Source: Pseudoalteromonas umbrosa (lineage in GTDB: Bacteria; Pseudomonadota; Gammaproteobacteria; Enterobacterales; Alteromonadaceae). From it: 64,000 nucleotides of DNA. Below, piece by piece: positions 45,854 through 54,145 of the stretch. A program made the translations under genes and the position numbers. Location of the stretch: NCBI RefSeq assembly GCF_030125375.1, contig NZ_JASJUU010000001.1:1-64000 (forward strand), written 5' to 3'. The notes beneath the pieces were generated by a model, which ran no database searches, was not told where the DNA came from, and worked only from the letters and a program-made list of their open reading frames with translations. The stretch's first letter is position 1. Each line of letters opens with the position of its first letter.

Positions 45854-46849
45854 TCACGGTTTATGAATATATGAATCTGGTAGATTTTTTAAATCGTCAA
45901 GGTGTGTTCTTACCCAGTTAATGGTGCGTTCAAGTCCATTTTCGAGCGACACTTTGTCTTGCCAATTTAATTGCTCACGAAGTTTAGTTGCATCGAGCAG
46001 GTAGGCTGCATCCTTTCCTAAGCGATCCTCTGTTACTTGGCATACCTGTTCAAATGGCACTTGTAACATGTCACAAATCAGCTCAACGAGTGCGCGGATG
46101 GATATCGTGCGTTCGGTTGAAATGTGATAGATGTCACCTAGTTGCCCGTGTTGAGCAATTGCGTGAGTCGCTGCGGATACATCGTCGATATGTATGAATG
46201 AGCGAGTAGAGTGGCCACCGCCATGTAGCGGTAATATTTTACCAAGTAATGCAAATAAAATGGTGCGAGGAATAATACGATATAACTGTTGGCCTTCACC
46301 ATACACGTTCGCTGCACGTGTATACAACACAGGGAATTTATGCACATCAAAAAAAGTATGTAAGCTCATATCTGCAGCTGCTCTGGAGACAGCATAAGGT
46401 GTACTTGGATTGTAATTGCGATGTTCTGGAACTAACCCTTCGCAACTACCGTATACCTCAGGTGTCGAGATATGAATGTACTTGTCTAGATGATCAATAT
46501 GCCTCAGGCGGTTGTGTAATTGTACGGTGGACACGCAGTTAGTCATAAACCAGTGCTCTGGGTAATCCCAGCTTTGTCCAACCATGCTTTGTGCAGCAAA
46601 GTTGTAAACGTGTTTTACTTTGTGCTTTTCAACCAAAGCAATAATTTCATCAAGGTGGTGATTTAAGTCAAGTTGATGAAACTCGATATTATTTTTTTGT
46701 TTAACCCACTGGTAAGGTAGCAGCGCATTATGTGGTTCTTCTGAACGGCTTGCTGCGATCACGACTTGTTCTTTCTCAAGCATATGTGCACAAAAAGAAG
46801 CGCCTGAAAAAGAGTTACTACCAAGTACTAAAATAGGAGAGTCAGACAT
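45854..46849 (-). CDS. NAD-dependent epimerase/dehydratase (GDP-mannose 4,6-dehydratase-like)
   Basis: The 331-residue SDR protein has VLGSNSFSGASFCAHML, YNFAAQSMVGQSWDYPEHW and STPEVYGSC. These match the GDP-mannose dehydratase branch, which also includes the heptose dehydratase DmhA. The usual active-site Tyr-x-x-x-Lys reads YAVSR here, with Arg for Lys. It overlaps the SIS isomerase upstream by eight bases. The likely role is dehydration or epimerisation of a nucleotide sugar. Confidence 0.8.
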   Translation of the reverse strand: MSDSPILVLGSNSFSGASFCAHMLEKEQVVIAASRSEEPHNALLPYQWVKQKNNIEFHQLDLNHHLDEIIALVEKHKVKHVYNFAAQSMVGQSWDYPEHWFMTNCVSTVQLHNRLRHIDHLDKYIHISTPEVYGSCEGLVPEHRNYNPSTPYAVSRAAADMSLHTFFDVHKFPVLYTRAANVYGEGQQLYRIIPRTILFALLGKILPLHGGGHSTRSFIHIDDVSAATHAIAQHGQLGDIYHISTERTISIRALVELICDMLQVPFEQVCQVTEDRLGKDAAYLLDATKLREQLNWQDKVSLENGLERTINWVRTHLDDLKNLPDSYIHKP

Positions 46850-47453
46850 CTTTAAGTTCCTGATAAAGTGCTTTCATAAGTATATGCCCGATGATCACTT
46901 GGGTATCTTCAGATATTTGCATATCTTGAACATCAAAATGAAAAGCTTGATCGAGCATTATTTTGGCTTTACCGCCTTTAAACCCTAGGACCCCAACGGT
47001 GGTCATACCGAGTGCTTGTGCCTGTGTAATGGCATTTATGATGTTTTCTGAATTACCACTGCCAGATAACACCAAAAGTACATCATGCTTGTTTGCTTTA
47101 ACCTTGAGTTGGTGGCTAAAAATATTCTGATAGCCGATGTCATTGCCCAAACAAGTTAAAACTGAGCTATTTGCGGCGAGAGCTTCTACTTTTAGTGCGT
47201 TGCCTTGTGGGTGAATACCAAAAGTAAAGTCATTAGCAAGGTGAATGGCGTTTGCTGCTGAACCACCATTTCCGCATATAAATAAGGTGCCGTTGTGCGC
47301 TTTCATATCGAGCAAGGTATCCACGAGCTGTGCGATTTGTTTACCGTCCAGTTGAGTGAGTACCTGACTTAATGTCTTTATATAGTCCGCTGTTATGGAC
47401 TCTGCAGGATGTGCTATTTGCAGCTCAGAAACTGCACCTTGTTTGTTGCTCAT
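46842..47453 (-). CDS. SIS-domain sugar-phosphate isomerase (GmhA-like)
   Basis: The 203-residue protein has LFICGNGGSAANAIHLANDF, the sugar-phosphate binding core of GmhA phosphoheptose isomerases, then VLLVLSGSGNSENIINAI and TTVGVLGFKGGKAK. The start at 47453 gives an ATGA overlap with the upstream epimerase gene. With the HldE-like and HddC-like genes it could form a sedoheptulose-7-phosphate to NDP-heptose route. That is an inference, because related SIS proteins serve other sugars. Confidence 0.83.
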   Translation of the reverse strand: MSNKQGAVSELQIAHPAESITADYIKTLSQVLTQLDGKQIAQLVDTLLDMKAHNGTLFICGNGGSAANAIHLANDFTFGIHPQGNALKVEALAANSSVLTCLGNDIGYQNIFSHQLKVKANKHDVLLVLSGSGNSENIINAITQAQALGMTTVGVLGFKGGKAKIMLDQAFHFDVQDMQISEDTQVIIGHILMKALYQELKDV

Positions 47454-48397
47454 AGTACTTCTCGTTGCATCCACTTTAAGTTGTAAAAACGATCTTGATC
47501 TTCAAGTTGACCATTTTCAAATGCCTCGATTATTTCACCAATGGCGGTGCTGACATTTTTCTTCGGGATAAAGCCAGTTGCTAATAATTTTTCAGAGTTT
47601 ATTCTGTAGCATCTCGGGTCGTTAGATGGCGTGACTTCAATTTCACATTTAACTTTGCTTTGCACCATTTTTGCGATATCCATGATCGAGATATTTTCAA
47701 AACCTGCATTAAATATGCCAGAAGTCTTTTCTGGATTTTCAAGCATGTAGATGTAAAGATCGGTGATATCATCGATATGAATATTCGGGCGTACTTGCGC
47801 GCCGCCAAAAACAGTGATTTTTTTATTTTTAAGCGCTTGCATTGTCAACATATTGACAGAAACGTCTAAACGCATACGGTCTGATAGACCACATACTGTT
47901 GCCGGCCTGACAATTTGCACAGCCATGTCATCTGCGTAGCTCAGTAATACGCGTTCAGCAACCATCTTAGTTTTGTTGTATTCTGAAATAGGCTCTAGTG
48001 AGAGATCTTCAGTCACTTGCTCTTCATCTTTAACTCCGTAGACGCTACCAGATGATGCATAGATGAATTGCTTAATTCCAGATTTTTTGGCTTTATCAGC
48101 TAATTGCATTGTAGCTAAAGCGCTGACTTCCCAAGTTAGTTTAGGGTTGAGGTCACCACAGGGGTCATTAGCGATTGACGCTAAATGAATGATGCTATCA
48201 ATATCTGTAAGATCAATATTATGTGTGTCTCTCACATCGCCTTTAATCACAGTTAGGTTTGGGTGGTTTGGTAAGAAATTCCCAAACCATTGAGTATCTA
48301 AAGCCACAACGTTGTAGCCTTTTTTTAATAGTTTTAGCACTAAAACAGTACCTTTGTAGCCCGTCGCACCAGTAACTAAAATTTTTTTATCTGTCAT
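47450..48397 (-). CDS. NAD-dependent sugar epimerase/dehydratase (SDR)
   Basis: The 315-residue product begins with TDKKILVTGATGYKGTVLVL, has SIIHLASIANDPCGD and SSGSVYGVKDEEQ, and carries the active-site YNKTK (YxxxK). It belongs to the extended SDR family of nucleotide-sugar epimerases. I chose ATG 48397, which puts the glycine motif at the expected place near residue 8. A start at 48430 would add eleven unrelated residues. It heads the packed part of the minus-strand run. Confidence 0.83.
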   Translation of the reverse strand: MTDKKILVTGATGYKGTVLVLKLLKKGYNVVALDTQWFGNFLPNHPNLTVIKGDVRDTHNIDLTDIDSIIHLASIANDPCGDLNPKLTWEVSALATMQLADKAKKSGIKQFIYASSGSVYGVKDEEQVTEDLSLEPISEYNKTKMVAERVLLSYADDMAVQIVRPATVCGLSDRMRLDVSVNMLTMQALKNKKITVFGGAQVRPNIHIDDITDLYIYMLENPEKTSGIFNAGFENISIMDIAKMVQSKVKCEIEVTPSNDPRCYRINSEKLLATGFIPKKNVSTAIGEIIEAFENGQLEDQDRFYNLKWMQREVL

Positions 48398-48529
48398 GTT
48401 TTCTCTGCTCGAAATTGCTTTCAAATCCACTATTGCTGGCAGTGGTTATTTAATTTGAGTCATCACAAGAACTTAGCTTAGGAACCATATTAGGTTTACT
48501 TCAGAAGAATATGTAACGACATCATCGAA

Positions 48530-48805
48530 TTACCTTGAGTTGGATAAGTATCTCATCAATATGTAAGGTATTGATTTAAAATGAGTAAACCAAGCTAGCA
48601 ATAGCACCTGAAGATTTCTAGGCATTCCTATTATTTTGTTAAAATATAATTTGCGAATAATGTTTAAAGTGTAGCCTTGGTATTCAAGGAACCGCTTGTT
48701 TGTATATTTACTATTTGAGTTTGAATATATTTCAATTGCAAAAAGAGCTGAATTATTTTTCGGAGGTTGTCCAACGACACTGGCACTAAAATGAAAGTAT
48801 TTCAT
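48530..48805 (-). CDS. Small hypothetical protein or truncated gene
   Basis: This 91-codon frame starts nine bases after the SpsF-like gene ends and has AGGGG seven bases before its ATG, so it may be translated. It contains RFLEYQGYTLNIIRKLYFNK and a basic, aromatic C-terminus. I do not recognise it; it could be the stub of a lost transferase. The 132 bases between it and the next start (48397) are non-coding. It interrupts the tight packing of the run. Confidence 0.35.
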   Translation of the reverse strand: MKYFHFSASVVGQPPKNNSALFAIEIYSNSNSKYTNKRFLEYQGYTLNIIRKLYFNKIIGMPRNLQVLLLAWFTHFKSIPYILMRYLSNSR

Positions 48806-48813
48806 TGGTTCCC

Positions 48814-49539
48814 CTAAACAGTTTTTTGACTTACATGTTTATTTATATCGGTAAGCGCTGGCTTTTTCTTTAATTGTTTTTTCAGCTCAGGATAAGAAAA
48901 GTCGAGGTTATTACCAAAATGGGCATAGATTGCTTTGATTGCTTTGTAATCATCGGGTTCATCTAAAGTCAGTCGCCAATGTTCCAACGACTCACCTTCT
49001 GCGAATGAAAAAGTGGCAATCGAGCTAAATTTAGCCATGCCAAGAGTGACATGTTCTCTGTCCGCTTTGCTTGTTGCAAGCTGGTGGGTCTTTTTTAAAA
49101 GTTGATAAGAAAACGCTGTGCAATCTAGGCCTCTAGGGTAGCCACTGTGTGGCCCTAAATTGACTATGTCAAATTGAGAGCGCTTATGCTTTTCGATGAC
49201 TTGCTTAGTTAAATGTGAGTCAATGAGGGGGCAGTCGCTGGTCAAGCGTACGATGGTAGTATCATCTATCGCACCATATTGCGTCGCTGCTTCGTAATAC
49301 CTAGACAACACATCTTCAGTACTACCTTGATAATATTTTATTTTTTGCTCTTTACACAACTTAACAATAGGCGCTTCAGAACCATCATTCGTTGTCGCGA
49401 TAATGATATGCTCTTTAAATGCTGCAAGTCTGTCTAACATGACCTGTAGTACAGTAGAATTACACAGAGGGAGCAATACTTTTCCCGGTAATCGAGTTGA
49501 GGTCATTCTAGCTTGAATGATGATCTGAACGTTTTCCAT
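48814..49539 (-). CDS. SpsF-like cytidylyltransferase / glycan nucleotidyltransferase
   Basis: The 241-residue protein has IIIQARMTSTRLPGKVLLPL at its start, the nucleotide-binding signature of SpsF, a relative of CMP-sialic acid synthetases. TIVRLTSDCPLIDSHL is also conserved. In Bacillus sps loci it stands with NeuB-type SpsE and PseG-type SpsG. Here it is divergent from pseI and no classical PseF is visible, so it is the best candidate to make the CMP-activated nonulosonic acid. Start choice is uncertain (49539, 49557 or TTG 49572), as none has a good ribosome site. Confidence 0.75.
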   Translation of the reverse strand: MENVQIIIQARMTSTRLPGKVLLPLCNSTVLQVMLDRLAAFKEHIIIATTNDGSEAPIVKLCKEQKIKYYQGSTEDVLSRYYEAATQYGAIDDTTIVRLTSDCPLIDSHLTKQVIEKHKRSQFDIVNLGPHSGYPRGLDCTAFSYQLLKKTHQLATSKADREHVTLGMAKFSSIATFSFAEGESLEHWRLTLDEPDDYKAIKAIYAHFGNNLDFSYPELKKQLKKKPALTDINKHVSQKTV

Positions 49540-49725
49540 CGAAGTCGTTGTTATCATTATAATTGCGTTCAATATAGCAAATCATTACACTCAAATACAG
49601 AATAAAAAATTGATTGTGTACGTTGAGTTTATTGGCGTTGGGCGCTTTTTGTACCATTGTTAATTGTCGGCGTGAAATTTGCTACGCAATTTGTATTATA
49701 TGCCTAAAATAAAGAAGAGAGCATT
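49540..49725. promoter_or_regulatory. Divergent promoter region between spsF-like gene and pseI
   Basis: Two diverging glycan operons start from this region of under 190 bases. On the plus strand GTGAAA-N16-TATTAT (ending at 49698) is a possible sigma-70 site about 25 bases before pseI. I see no -24/-12 or FliA site, so these genes seem not to be under the flagellar cascade directly. Confidence 0.35.
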
Positions 49726-50766
49726 GTGAATTTTAAATCTCAATTTCAGATATCAGGCAGGGAAGTTGGTCATGACTCACCTTGCTACGTCATTGCTGAA
49801 ATGTCGGCTAATCACGGCCAGTCGTTAAGTAAAGCAAAGGAATTAGTACACGCTGCTAAAGAGGCAGGGGCAGACGCTATAAAGTTGCAAACTTATACCG
49901 CAGATACTTTGACTATGGACTGTAAGCTGCCGCATTTTGAAGCGACAGGGCCTTGGAAAGGTCAGTACCTCCATGATTTATACAAAGGCGCTTACATGCC
50001 TTGGGATTTTCATGCTGAGCTGTTTGAACTGTCAGCTAAGCTTGGTTTGACGTGCTTTTCATCCCCTTTTGATAAAACCGCAGTAGACCTACTAGAACAG
50101 TTTGATGCGCCAGCCTATAAAATTGCGTCACCAGAATTGATAGATCATCAGCTTATCAAAGATGTAGCAGCAACGAAAAAACCTATGATTATGTCAACAG
50201 GCGGCGCCACGCTAAACGAGATAGCACAGGCTGTAAAAGTGGCAGAGGATGCAGGGGTGCAAGCGCTTGCATTGATGAAGTGCACAAGTACTTACCCAGC
50301 ACCCGCTGAATCAATAAACTTGCGAACTATCCCACATATGCGTGACGCATTTGGATGTCCAGTAGGGTTGTCCGATCACACCTTGGGCAATGATGTGCCA
50401 TTGGCGTCTGTGGCGGTTGGTGCCTGCATGATTGAAAAGCATTTTGTGTTGGATAAAACAGATAATACCGCGGATAGCTTTTTTTCAATGACGCCGGATG
50501 AGCTAAAAGCGCTGGTGCATGGTGTACGTCAAATTGAAAAGGCGATGGGCACGGTTCACTACCCAAGTGAGGCGTCAAAAGCTCGTCGCTGTGTTTATAT
50601 TATTAAAGATATTAAGGCAAATGAAGTCCTGACCGCAGCGCATTTAAGACAAATGCGTCCCGGAGGCGGTGAGATCATGCCTCAAGAGTTACCTAGGCTT
50701 ATTGGTCGCCGTGTTAATAAAGCGCTTGTTTGCGGCACGCAGTTAAGCTGGGAGGACTTACAATAA
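49726..50766 (+). CDS. pseI: Pseudaminic acid synthase PseI (NeuB family)
   Basis: PseI condenses phosphoenolpyruvate with a 2,4-diacylamino-hexose to give the nine-carbon acid. The 346-residue protein has CYVIAEMSANHGQ, AIKLQTYTADTLTMDC, KPMIMSTGGATLNEI and LMKCTSTYPAPAES in a TIM barrel (about 15-265). A C-terminal SAF domain (about 285-346) contains NEVLTAAHLRQMRPGGG. The TADTLT and DLYK segments favour pseudaminic over sialic acid synthase. The start is GTG with AAGAAGAGAG upstream. Its stop overlaps the next ATG (TAATG). Confidence 0.92.
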   Translation: MNFKSQFQISGREVGHDSPCYVIAEMSANHGQSLSKAKELVHAAKEAGADAIKLQTYTADTLTMDCKLPHFEATGPWKGQYLHDLYKGAYMPWDFHAELFELSAKLGLTCFSSPFDKTAVDLLEQFDAPAYKIASPELIDHQLIKDVAATKKPMIMSTGGATLNEIAQAVKVAEDAGVQALALMKCTSTYPAPAESINLRTIPHMRDAFGCPVGLSDHTLGNDVPLASVAVGACMIEKHFVLDKTDNTADSFFSMTPDELKALVHGVRQIEKAMGTVHYPSEASKARRCVYIIKDIKANEVLTAAHLRQMRPGGGEIMPQELPRLIGRRVNKALVCGTQLSWEDLQ

Positions 50767-51014
50767 TGATTTCTAAAGAGACGTTACTTGAATATATTCA
50801 GCAATTTTTGGAAGAGCGTGGGGTATTACTCGATGCATCTTCACTAGAGAGTTATAACTTCATTGCTGAGGGGGAGTTGGACTCATTTGAAATTTTAACA
50901 CTGACGATGGGAATTGAGGCGCACTTTTCTATCGCAGTCGCCCCTGAATTACTTTTGGATGAAAAAAATGCCATAGTTGGCAATCTTGTGAATGCTCTGA
51001 TGGAAAGCATATGA
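50766..51014 (+). CDS. Acyl carrier protein (copy B)
   Basis: The 82-residue protein carries the phosphopantetheine motif GELDSFEIL with Ser40 as the attachment residue, in a DSF variant of the usual DSL. It is followed by the helix TMGIEAHFSIAV. The start at 50766 overlaps the pseI stop. A longer frame from 50730 would lie inside pseI. It overlaps the PseG fusion gene downstream by four bases. A carrier protein between PseI and PseG suggests a carrier-bound acyl donor for the 4-amino group; this is inference. Confidence 0.88.
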   Translation: MISKETLLEYIQQFLEERGVLLDASSLESYNFIAEGELDSFEILTLTMGIEAHFSIAVAPELLLDEKNAIVGNLVNALMESI

Positions 51015-52600
51015 TTGCATTTCGTGTAGATACACAATGTGGAATGGGCCATTTTATGCGAATGAAATGGCTTGCAGTCGAGTTAGAAAAGCGCAACGAA
51101 CCCACCATTTTTTTTATAGACCAAAGTGATGCATTAGCGCACTTTACAAACGAACTAAATGCTGAGCTTGTCATCGTTCCTCAAGCTGACAGCTGCCAAG
51201 ATGATGCAAGTTTTTGTTTAACCTATCTAAAGTCACATAAGTACGAGATTAAATGGTTTGTTGTCGATGGCTATACGTTTGATGATAGCTGGGAAGCAGA
51301 AATAAAAGCACATGGCATAAAGCTGCTGGCTGTGGATGACTTGGCTCGACAGCATAAATCTGATGCGGTGCTTGATATGAAGTGGGCCGGTAGTGTGACT
51401 TCAGAGCGATATACTGGCTTAGTGCCGGCTGAGACAGATAAGCTACTGGGGCCAGAGTTTGCCATCTTATCTCCCGAGTATCAGTTAGCTGCGAATACTT
51501 CGCTATCTCGTACTGAACGTATTACTTTCTCCCTCGGCGGTGGTGGTAGTTGGCGTACTTTGACACCCGTTATAGAACAGCTATGCATACAAGCTCCGGG
51601 AATTAGCGATCTTGTTGCTATTATAGGCCCTAAAGCAACGGATATTGAAGCGCTTGAGGCCCTTTGTGAACAGTATGCGCAGTTAACACTGGTTTATGCA
51701 CCAAGTAGCTTATCTGAGTACTACAGAAAAACAGGGTTGTTTGTAGGGGCATTAGGTACGTCATTGTATGAGCTGGCCGCGACACAAACACCTGCACTGA
51801 CTTTTTCACTCGCAGCTAACCAAAACAACAACATTGAAGATTTAGAGCATCTGGGGCATTTTTATCATATTGAGGATTTGCTTAATTTCTCCGCTGATAA
51901 AATAGCTAGGCTGATCCTATCGTTATTTGAGTATAGAGCGACTATTGAGAAACAGCGCTTAAGCCCTTTGGTATCGGTCGATGGTCACGGAGCAAGGCGC
52001 ATTGCTGATTACTTGACAAGTGGCGAGTTGTTGAGTGGTATGCCCATGTCTCAAGCGCCTGCACTTGGAGGTCTAGTGTCTCAATTAACAGACTCTTTGA
52101 GCGTTCGAGAAATTCAAATATCTGATGTTAATCGCTATTTATCAGCGCGCAATCGTTCAGAAAATATGTGGCGGATGACAATCACCGACTCTATCAAGCC
52201 CATCGATCATTACACTTGGTGGTTTAATAATCAACGACACTCATTTGTATTGGAAGACAATGGATTGCCTTTAATTTATGTGTGGCATCAAGTATATCGC
52301 CACAAAGATACAGAGTACTTGTATGGAGGGTGGTTTGCGGCGAGTGATAAGGTGAACTTTGTTCATGCTCAAATGGTTTTAAAATGGCAATTAGCCTATT
52401 GTGAAGGGTTACATCCCAACGCGACTTGGGTCGCTGTGATTAATAAAGAGAATAAGTTCGTTAATTTACTCAATCAAAAAGAAGGGTTTATCCAGGCAGA
52501 TAAGGCTTCAGATGAGTTTTTAGTTACACAAATTATATTCCCCCAAGCATCAGAGGAAGAGTTTAATTATGTCGCAAAGTTTCCAGCAAGCCGAGGCTAA
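51011..52600 (+). CDS. pseG: PseG nucleotide-sugar hydrolase fused to a GNAT (PseH-like) acyltransferase
   Basis: Residues 1 to about 330 are PseG, which cleaves UDP from the 2,4-diacylamino sugar. They show FRVDTQCGMGHFMRMKWLA with the catalytic His14, LLGPEFAILSPEY and FSLGGGGSWRTL. Residues about 360-515 look like a GNAT acyltransferase (VREIQISDVNRYLSARN, ITDSIKPIDHYTWWF, ATWVAVINKENKFVNLL), resembling PseH, which acylates the 4-amino group just before the PseG step. The fusion therefore joins two successive steps. The ligase gene downstream begins inside its last codons. Confidence 0.88.
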   Translation: MIAFRVDTQCGMGHFMRMKWLAVELEKRNEPTIFFIDQSDALAHFTNELNAELVIVPQADSCQDDASFCLTYLKSHKYEIKWFVVDGYTFDDSWEAEIKAHGIKLLAVDDLARQHKSDAVLDMKWAGSVTSERYTGLVPAETDKLLGPEFAILSPEYQLAANTSLSRTERITFSLGGGGSWRTLTPVIEQLCIQAPGISDLVAIIGPKATDIEALEALCEQYAQLTLVYAPSSLSEYYRKTGLFVGALGTSLYELAATQTPALTFSLAANQNNNIEDLEHLGHFYHIEDLLNFSADKIARLILSLFEYRATIEKQRLSPLVSVDGHGARRIADYLTSGELLSGMPMSQAPALGGLVSQLTDSLSVREIQISDVNRYLSARNRSENMWRMTITDSIKPIDHYTWWFNNQRHSFVLEDNGLPLIYVWHQVYRHKDTEYLYGGWFAASDKVNFVHAQMVLKWQLAYCEGLHPNATWVAVINKENKFVNLLNQKEGFIQADKASDEFLVTQIIFPQASEEEFNYVAKFPASRG

Positions 52601-54113
52601 GATGGGTGGGATTTACGCTATTTTTAAAAACCATGTGAAATCGGCACCTGATAAAACAGCGGTCATTTTCAAGCATACTAGCTTAAGCTACCAAGAGTTG
52701 GACCATAAAGTATGCCGCTTAGCTTCATACTTTACCAAAATAGGCCTTAAAGCAGGGCATAGGATCGCACTATTTGCACCTAATGGCATAGAGTATCCTG
52801 TAGTATTAATGACGGCTGCAAAAATGGGGTTGGCTGTTGTGCCATTGCCAATGAGCTTGAAAGGTGCTGCGCTTGAAGTTGCCTTGAAAAAAACGCCTGT
52901 CGCAGCCGTTTTGGCTTGGCCAACCATTAGTAAAGTATTGCTTGAGAAAGACTTAATTGAGCAAGACAAGTTAATTAGCTTTGAAAAGTCAGTTGCAGGT
53001 GAAGTGATATGGCAGCAAGTTTTTAACGAGCAAGATAATGAGACTTTGGACGTTGCTGAAACCACTGTAGATGAGAATGCGCCGTTTATTTTGACCATGA
53101 CTTCTGGCTCTACAGGTGCACCCAAACCGATTGTATTGAGTCAACATTGTAAAGTGCAACGTGCGATTGAAGCGACTAAAAATTATTATGGTTTGGTTGA
53201 AAGTGACAAAATTTTAGTGGCTACGCCTTTGTACCATTCACTCGCCCAGCGAGGTGTTTTAATGCCATTGATGCTAGGCGCAACCACTGTGATCATGGCC
53301 AAGTTTGTACTGCAAAGCTGGTTGGATGCCATAGAAACTCACAAAATAAGCTTTTTATTTGCAGTATCCGCTCAGTTAGAAAGCTTTCTAGCCTATGAAG
53401 GTCCAAATTTTGACCTGAGCTCTTTGCGTTGTCTTGTTTCCTCTTCAGCGGTTTTAAATGCAGAGTCAAAAAAGGCGCTATTGAGTAGATTGAACTGCGC
53501 ATTTCACGAATGCTACGGAGCATCTGAAGTCGGTGTTGTAACAGATTTTTGTGTGTCGGCTGAGCCTGATAAAAACGGCAGTGTAGGGCGGGCGCTTCCT
53601 TTTGTGGATTTGAAAATCTGCAACGATGAGCGTCAACAAGTGTCTGTTGGTGAAGTAGGTGAGATTGCGTGCAAAACGCTTACTGGGTTTAGTGGTTATC
53701 ACAAAATGCCTGATGCAACAGCAGCGGCGTATGACTCTGAGGGCTTTTTTTACACGGGTGATTTGGGCTATCTCGATGCACAAGGCTATTTATATTATGT
53801 TGGTAGAAAAAAAGAGGTTATCTCTAGTGGCGGCATCAATATTTTTCCACAGGATATTGAAGCTGTGATCAAACGTCACCCTGACATTGTTGAATGCGTT
53901 GCATTTGGCGTAGCAGAGCCTCAATTAGGGGAAGTGATCCGAGTGGCTTATGAGCAGCGAGGAGATGCACTTTTAGATAAGGCGCTGAGATTAATGTGTT
54001 TGCAAGAGTTAACTGATTATCAGCAGCCAAGACAGTTTGTACGTTTAGATGAGATGCCAAGAAATCAAATGGGCAAAGTGCTGCGCAATGACGTTAAGTT
54101 ACAAAACCAATAA
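52569..54113 (+). CDS. Acyl-adenylate-forming ligase (acyl-CoA/ACP synthetase-like)
   Basis: The 514-residue protein has ILTMTSGSTGAPKPIVLS (about 174-191), ECYGASEVG (about 317-325), FYTGDLGYLDAQGYLYYVGR and KKEVISSGGINIFPQDIE, then RNQMGKVLRND with the catalytic Lys. These are the A3, A5, A7, A8 and A10 motifs. It starts at 52569 with GAGGAAG upstream and overlaps pseG by 32 bases. Together with carrier protein B it could activate a carboxylic acid for the GNAT domain. A CoA-linked product is the alternative. Confidence 0.85.
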   Translation: MSQSFQQAEAKMGGIYAIFKNHVKSAPDKTAVIFKHTSLSYQELDHKVCRLASYFTKIGLKAGHRIALFAPNGIEYPVVLMTAAKMGLAVVPLPMSLKGAALEVALKKTPVAAVLAWPTISKVLLEKDLIEQDKLISFEKSVAGEVIWQQVFNEQDNETLDVAETTVDENAPFILTMTSGSTGAPKPIVLSQHCKVQRAIEATKNYYGLVESDKILVATPLYHSLAQRGVLMPLMLGATTVIMAKFVLQSWLDAIETHKISFLFAVSAQLESFLAYEGPNFDLSSLRCLVSSSAVLNAESKKALLSRLNCAFHECYGASEVGVVTDFCVSAEPDKNGSVGRALPFVDLKICNDERQQVSVGEVGEIACKTLTGFSGYHKMPDATAAAYDSEGFFYTGDLGYLDAQGYLYYVGRKKEVISSGGINIFPQDIEAVIKRHPDIVECVAFGVAEPQLGEVIRVAYEQRGDALLDKALRLMCLQELTDYQQPRQFVRLDEMPRNQMGKVLRNDVKLQNQ

Positions 54114-54140
54114 ATGAGTGAAGGCATCGCCTTCACTCAT
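54114..54140. terminator. Hairpin between convergent genes
   Basis: ATGAGTGAAGGC and GCCTTCACTCAT form a perfect 12-pair stem with a three-base loop. It starts at the ligase stop and ends six bases before the end of the convergent Gfo/Idh gene. Transcripts from the right meet a U-rich stretch after it, so it probably terminates the minus-strand pse operon and perhaps both. Confidence 0.8.
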
Positions 54141-54145
54141 AGGTA

